Assembly: GCA_028280675.1 (NCBI GenBank)
Contig: JANQLI010000181.1
Span: 1 to 7,823 of the forward strand
DNA: 7,823 nt
From: Alphaproteobacteria bacterium
GTDB lineage: Bacteria > Pseudomonadota > Alphaproteobacteria > SMXP01
Reading direction: 5' to 3'
Shown: one piece after another, positions 5,231 through 7,823 of the stretch
Layout of the letters: every line of letters starts with the position of its first letter
Numbering within the stretch: position 1 is the first letter of the stretch
The notes under the pieces: model-generated
Seen by the model: the letters and a program-made list of their open reading frames with translations, nothing else
Database searches by the model: none
What the model was told of the DNA's origin: nothing
Position numbers and translations under genes: made by a program

Positions 5231-7029
5231 GTGCTGGCTAACTCGTCTTTTAACAATGCAATTTCTAACCACTCTTGTTCGGCAGTGTCTAATTCAATTT
5301 TGGCGGCTTCAAGGCGCTTAGCGTGGGTGTTGAAGGTCTCCGGATCGCGCGTAAAGAGACTATGATCCGCTAAAATCTCTTCTAAAGTCTGAATCTCTTG
5401 CTCAAGTTCAGGCAGGCGCTTGGATAAGCGATCATAGGCCCGTTGTTCTTTGTAGCTCAGTTTTGTTTTGGCCTTTGGTTTTGCAGCACGGGGCGTTGGC
5501 GCATTGGGTTTTTCGAATTCCACGGAATCATGCGATGTGTCGCGCTGCGTGAGATAATCGCTGTAGCCGCCAGGATATTCCGAGACCTGTCCATCCCCTT
5601 CGAAAACAATGGTTGAGGTGACAAGACGATCGAGGAAATCCCGGTCATGGCTTACCAGCAGCAAGGTGCCATCAAACCCATCAAGTGTTTCAAGTAAGAC
5701 ATCCAACGTATCCATATCAAGATCATTGGTCGGCTCATCAAGGATCAAGAGGTTGCACGGCTTGGCCAGCGTCATCGCCAGCAAAAGGCGGTTGCGTTCG
5801 CCGCCCGATAACGCGCTGACAGGCTGGCGGGCTTGGCGTTCGTCAAAAAGAAAGTCCTTCAAATATGTGACCACATGTTTCGGTGTGCCGCGGACCATAA
5901 CTTGATCGCCGCCTTTTGGGCACAGTGTCTCCCACAGTGTGTCTTCGTCATTCAACGGCGTGCGGTTTTGGTCTAAGTAAGCGACATCAAGATTGGTGCC
6001 ACGCTTGACGCTGCCGTGATCCGGCGCAAGATCGCCGGTGAGCATTTTCAGCAAGGTTGATTTGCCTGCGCCATTCTTGCCAATAATCCCAACCCGGTCG
6101 CCGCGCAGAATGCGGGTTGAAAAAGACGTGATGATCGCGGTGTCGCCGTAATGTTTTGCAATGTCCTTTGCTTCGATGACAAGCTTGCCCGAGGTCTGGC
6201 CGCTTTCAATGCCGAGTTTTGCTTGTCCTGTGTGGCGCAAATACGTGCGGCGTTGCGCGCGCAGATCTTGCAAGCGGCGGAGACGCCCCATGTTGCGTTT
6301 GCGGCGCGCCGTGACACCGCGATTGAGCCAGCGTTCTTCGCGAACGATTTTACGTTTCAGTTTATGCTGGTCTTCCTCTTCTTTACGCAATACCTCGTCT
6401 GACCAGTCATCAAAGTGTGTGAAGCCTTTGTTGAGGGCGCGGATCATACCGCGATCCAGCCACAGGCAGGTGTTGGTCATATGATACAGAAACGCTCGGT
6501 CATGGCTGATGGTGACAAATGCGCCGCGAAAGGATGTGAGTTTCCCTTCCAGCCATTCAATGGTGACGAGATCAAGATGGTTGGTCGGCTCATCAAGAAG
6601 TAAAATATCCGGCGCGCTGACAAGGGCTTGCGCAATGGCGGCGCGGCGCGCTTCCCCGCCGGACAGTGTGGCGGGGGTCTGCTCTGGCGATAGGTGCACC
6701 TCATCAAGAAGCGTTTCGACACGATGCATGGCGTCCGGTGTCTCGGCCGGAAGTCCTTCGGCCACATAGGCGCGTAATGTTTGAAATGCGCTGAGATTAG
6801 GCTCTTGCGCGAGATAGGCTACCGTCGTGCCGGGCTGCACAAAACGTGTGCCGGAATCTGGCTCCACCAATCCTGCCACCATCTTTAGCAGCGTCGATTT
6901 TCCTGCGCCATTGCGTCCGACCAGGCAGGCGCGCTCGCCTTTCGAAATAGACAGGCTCGCCCCGTCAATCAACGGCGCACCCCCGAAGGTCAGGACAATA
7001 TCTTGCAAGGTCAGAAGAGGCGGGGCCAT
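5227..7029 (-). CDS. uup: ABC-F family ATPase, Uup type
   Basis: 600 residues with two ABC ATPase domains and no membrane segments, hence cytoplasmic and not a transporter. Domain 1 has Walker A GRNGAGKST (38-46), signature LSGGE (122-126), Walker B DILLLDE (141-147) and H176. Domain 2 has GKNGAGKST (317-325), LSGGE (407-411), LLILDE (427-432) and H461. Between them the arm/linker carries EERWLNRGVTARRKRNMGRL (231-250), very close to the Uup linker. The C-terminus SYKEQRAYDRLSKRLPEL onward (525-592) is the Uup coiled-coil domain, which in E. coli binds DNA. Uup is ribosome-associated, and its loss in E. coli raises transposon excision. Start: the ATG at 7029 has AAGGA seven bases upstream; an in-frame ATG at 7179 would add 50 unrelated residues lying in the PBP coding region. 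It ends in an ATGA overlap with the M23 gene. Confidence 0.95.
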   Translation of the reverse strand: MAPPLLTLQDIVLTFGGAPLIDGASLSISKGERACLVGRNGAGKSTLLKMVAGLVEPDSGTRFVQPGTTVAYLAQEPNLSAFQTLRAYVAEGLPAETPDAMHRVETLLDEVHLSPEQTPATLSGGEARRAAIAQALVSAPDILLLDEPTNHLDLVTIEWLEGKLTSFRGAFVTISHDRAFLYHMTNTCLWLDRGMIRALNKGFTHFDDWSDEVLRKEEEDQHKLKRKIVREERWLNRGVTARRKRNMGRLRRLQDLRAQRRTYLRHTGQAKLGIESGQTSGKLVIEAKDIAKHYGDTAIITSFSTRILRGDRVGIIGKNGAGKSTLLKMLTGDLAPDHGSVKRGTNLDVAYLDQNRTPLNDEDTLWETLCPKGGDQVMVRGTPKHVVTYLKDFLFDERQARQPVSALSGGERNRLLLAMTLAKPCNLLILDEPTNDLDMDTLDVLLETLDGFDGTLLLVSHDRDFLDRLVTSTIVFEGDGQVSEYPGGYSDYLTQRDTSHDSVEFEKPNAPTPRAAKPKAKTKLSYKEQRAYDRLSKRLPELEQEIQTLEEILADHSLFTRDPETFNTHAKRLEAAKIELDTAEQEWLEIALLKDELAST

Positions 7030-7036
7030 GCAGATG

Positions 7037-7041
7037 TCCTT
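7037..7041 (-). promoter_or_regulatory. Shine-Dalgarno AAGGA of uup, overlapping the PBP stop
   Basis: AAGGA is seven bases before the ATG at 7029 and shares bases with the TAA stop of the PBP gene (7042-7040). This fixes the uup start and places the two genes in one transcript with likely translational coupling. Confidence 0.75.
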
Positions 7042-7823
7042 AAAACGGCCACCAGGATGGCTTGCGGCTTCTTCCGGATGAGGATGATGAGGAGGAAGAG
7101 GATCTGTTTCCTGCAATCTTGCCAAAATCGCGGGAGAGCTCGCTGAGCAAGCGGCGCATATCGCCATCTTGACGATCATTGCGTGCGGGGTAGGTGCCGG
7201 GGAGGGCGGTCATCGCCCAGCCTTGATGTGCATCGCTCATAAAGCGTTGCCAAATTTCCGCGGGTACACCGCCGCCCGTCACGCGCTGCATGGGCGAGCT
7301 GTCATCATTGCCCACCCAGACGCCGGTAATCAGATCGCCCGTATAGCCCATGAACCACGCATCCCGCCATTCCTGACTGGTGCCTGTTTTACCTGCGGCG
7401 GGGCGGTTGCCGAGATGCGCGCGGCGGCCTGTGCCGGAGATCATCACTTGATGCATCATGTGGGTCATGTCTTTGGCGAGGTCTGGCGAAATCACGCGCA
7501 CGGTTTCGATGTCATCCCGCTCCCAGAGAACCGTATCTTTGGAGGTGGTGACTTTGGTCACCGCATAGGCGGGGGCCGCAAAGCCGCGTGTGGCGAACGG
7601 AATATAAGCAGACGTGAGTTCAAGCAAGTTCACTTCTTCCGTCCCCAGAGGAAGAGACCGGTTTGCGACAAGCGGGGAGTCAATCCCCATGTCATGCGCT
7701 GTTGCGACAACATTCTCGCCGCCCACCTCTTGATTGACGCGCACCGCAACGGTGTTGATCGAATGCTGCAGCGCTTCGGTCATGGTGACGCGCCCGCGGA
7801 AACCGTCGCCGTAATTGCTCGGG
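7040..7823 (-). CDS. Class A penicillin-binding protein (PBP1A-like), C-terminal transpeptidase part; start outside window
   Basis: The frame is open from the right edge to the TAA at 7042-7040, about 260 residues. It begins inside the transpeptidase domain with PSNYGDGFRGRVTMTEAL, typical of PBP1A-type enzymes. The second active-site motif SIN (SxN) is encoded at 7762-7754 and the third, KTG within AAGKTGTSQEWRDAWF, at 7390-7382. The SxxK serine and the glycosyltransferase domain would lie beyond the window. Class A PBPs polymerise lipid II glycan strands and cross-link their peptides on the outer face of the inner membrane. The ATG at 7783 is internal and not a start. The tail is unusual: about 50 residues after the domain end in nine serines and then GRSRKPSWWPF. 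PBP1A and its paralogues cannot be told apart from this fragment, so I give no symbol. Confidence 0.93.
   Translation of the reverse strand, partial: PSNYGDGFRGRVTMTEALQHSINTVAVRVNQEVGGENVVATAHDMGIDSPLVANRSLPLGTEEVNLLELTSAYIPFATRGFAAPAYAVTKVTTSKDTVLWERDDIETVRVISPDLAKDMTHMMHQVMISGTGRRAHLGNRPAAGKTGTSQEWRDAWFMGYTGDLITGVWVGNDDSSPMQRVTGGGVPAEIWQRFMSDAHQGWAMTALPGTYPARNDRQDGDMRRLLSELSRDFGKIAGNRSSSSSSSSSGRSRKPSWWPF
7076..7102 (-). repeat. TCN serine-codon repeat (nine serines) near the PBP C-terminus
   Basis: Nine consecutive serine codons (TCC, TCT or TCA) form a pyrimidine-only to near-pyrimidine tract on the coding strand. It is a low-complexity linker between the end of the transpeptidase domain and a basic, tryptophan-containing tail. 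Such triplet tracts can change length by slippage without breaking the frame. Confidence 0.75.

Noticed and set aside
5231..5272. 14-residue N-terminal extension of the M23 protein
   Set aside because: It would lie inside uup and put a charged stretch before the signal peptide; the ATGA overlap at 5227-5230 is the normal arrangement.
5726..6597. 17-base direct repeat TTGGTCGGCTCATCAAG at 5726-5742 and 6581-6597
   Set aside because: Both copies encode the DEPTN Walker B region of the two ABC domains of uup, so the repeat reflects protein homology and not a mobile or regulatory repeat.
7030..7179. 50-residue N-terminal extension of uup starting at ATG 7179
   Set aside because: It overlaps the PBP coding end in another frame, is histidine/proline-rich noise, and the ATG at 7029 has a good Shine-Dalgarno and the normal Uup N-terminus.

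Overview
The window reads as an ordinary stretch of chromosome from a Gram-negative bacterium, most likely an alphaproteobacterium. The support is a 17-kDa-surface-antigen-type C-terminus, a KFFN-type cold shock protein, a Uup-type ABC-F ATPase and exported cell-wall enzymes with Sec-type signal peptides. Base composition looks intermediate in GC (not counted), with the left end more AT-rich than the right. There are no transposases, phage genes, CRISPR arrays, tRNAs or rRNAs. No gene-free stretch exceeds about 175 bases.

Layout, left to right. (1) Plus strand, 3-473: the 3' end of an exported SH3-domain protein, running in from outside the window. (2) Plus strand, 648-857: a single-domain cold shock protein with a ~170-base leader containing a candidate promoter, a palindrome and hairpins near the ribosome binding site, and a strong intrinsic terminator at 883-917. 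(3) Everything from 970 to the right edge is on the minus strand. In order of transcription these are a class A penicillin-binding protein (C-terminal end only), uup (ABC-F ATPase), an exported M23 zinc endopeptidase, a small exported Rap1a/Tai-like protein, a nucleoside/AMP phosphorylase, and an NmrA-like NAD(P)-binding protein that converges on the cold shock gene.

Gene cooperation. PBP, uup and the M23 peptidase look like one operon. Ten bases separate PBP from uup, the uup Shine-Dalgarno overlaps the PBP stop, and uup and M23 share an ATGA stop/start overlap. The outer two genes make and cleave peptidoglycan, so the operon mainly serves the cell envelope. A ~90-base gap separates M23 from the Rap1a/Tai-like gene, which has a strong Shine-Dalgarno pointing to a TTG start and is followed after 27 bases by the phosphorylase. 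The NmrA-like gene lies past a 118-base gap holding a palindrome (TGACA-N5-TGTCA) on a candidate -35 box, so it probably has its own regulated promoter.

I do not see a previously undescribed system. The observations most worth checking are the operator-like palindrome ahead of the NmrA-like gene, possible RNA structures in the cold shock leader, the PBP-uup-M23 coupling, the Rap1a/Tai-like protein beside a peptidoglycan hydrolase, and the bacterial phosphorylase of the archaeal AMP-phosphorylase type.
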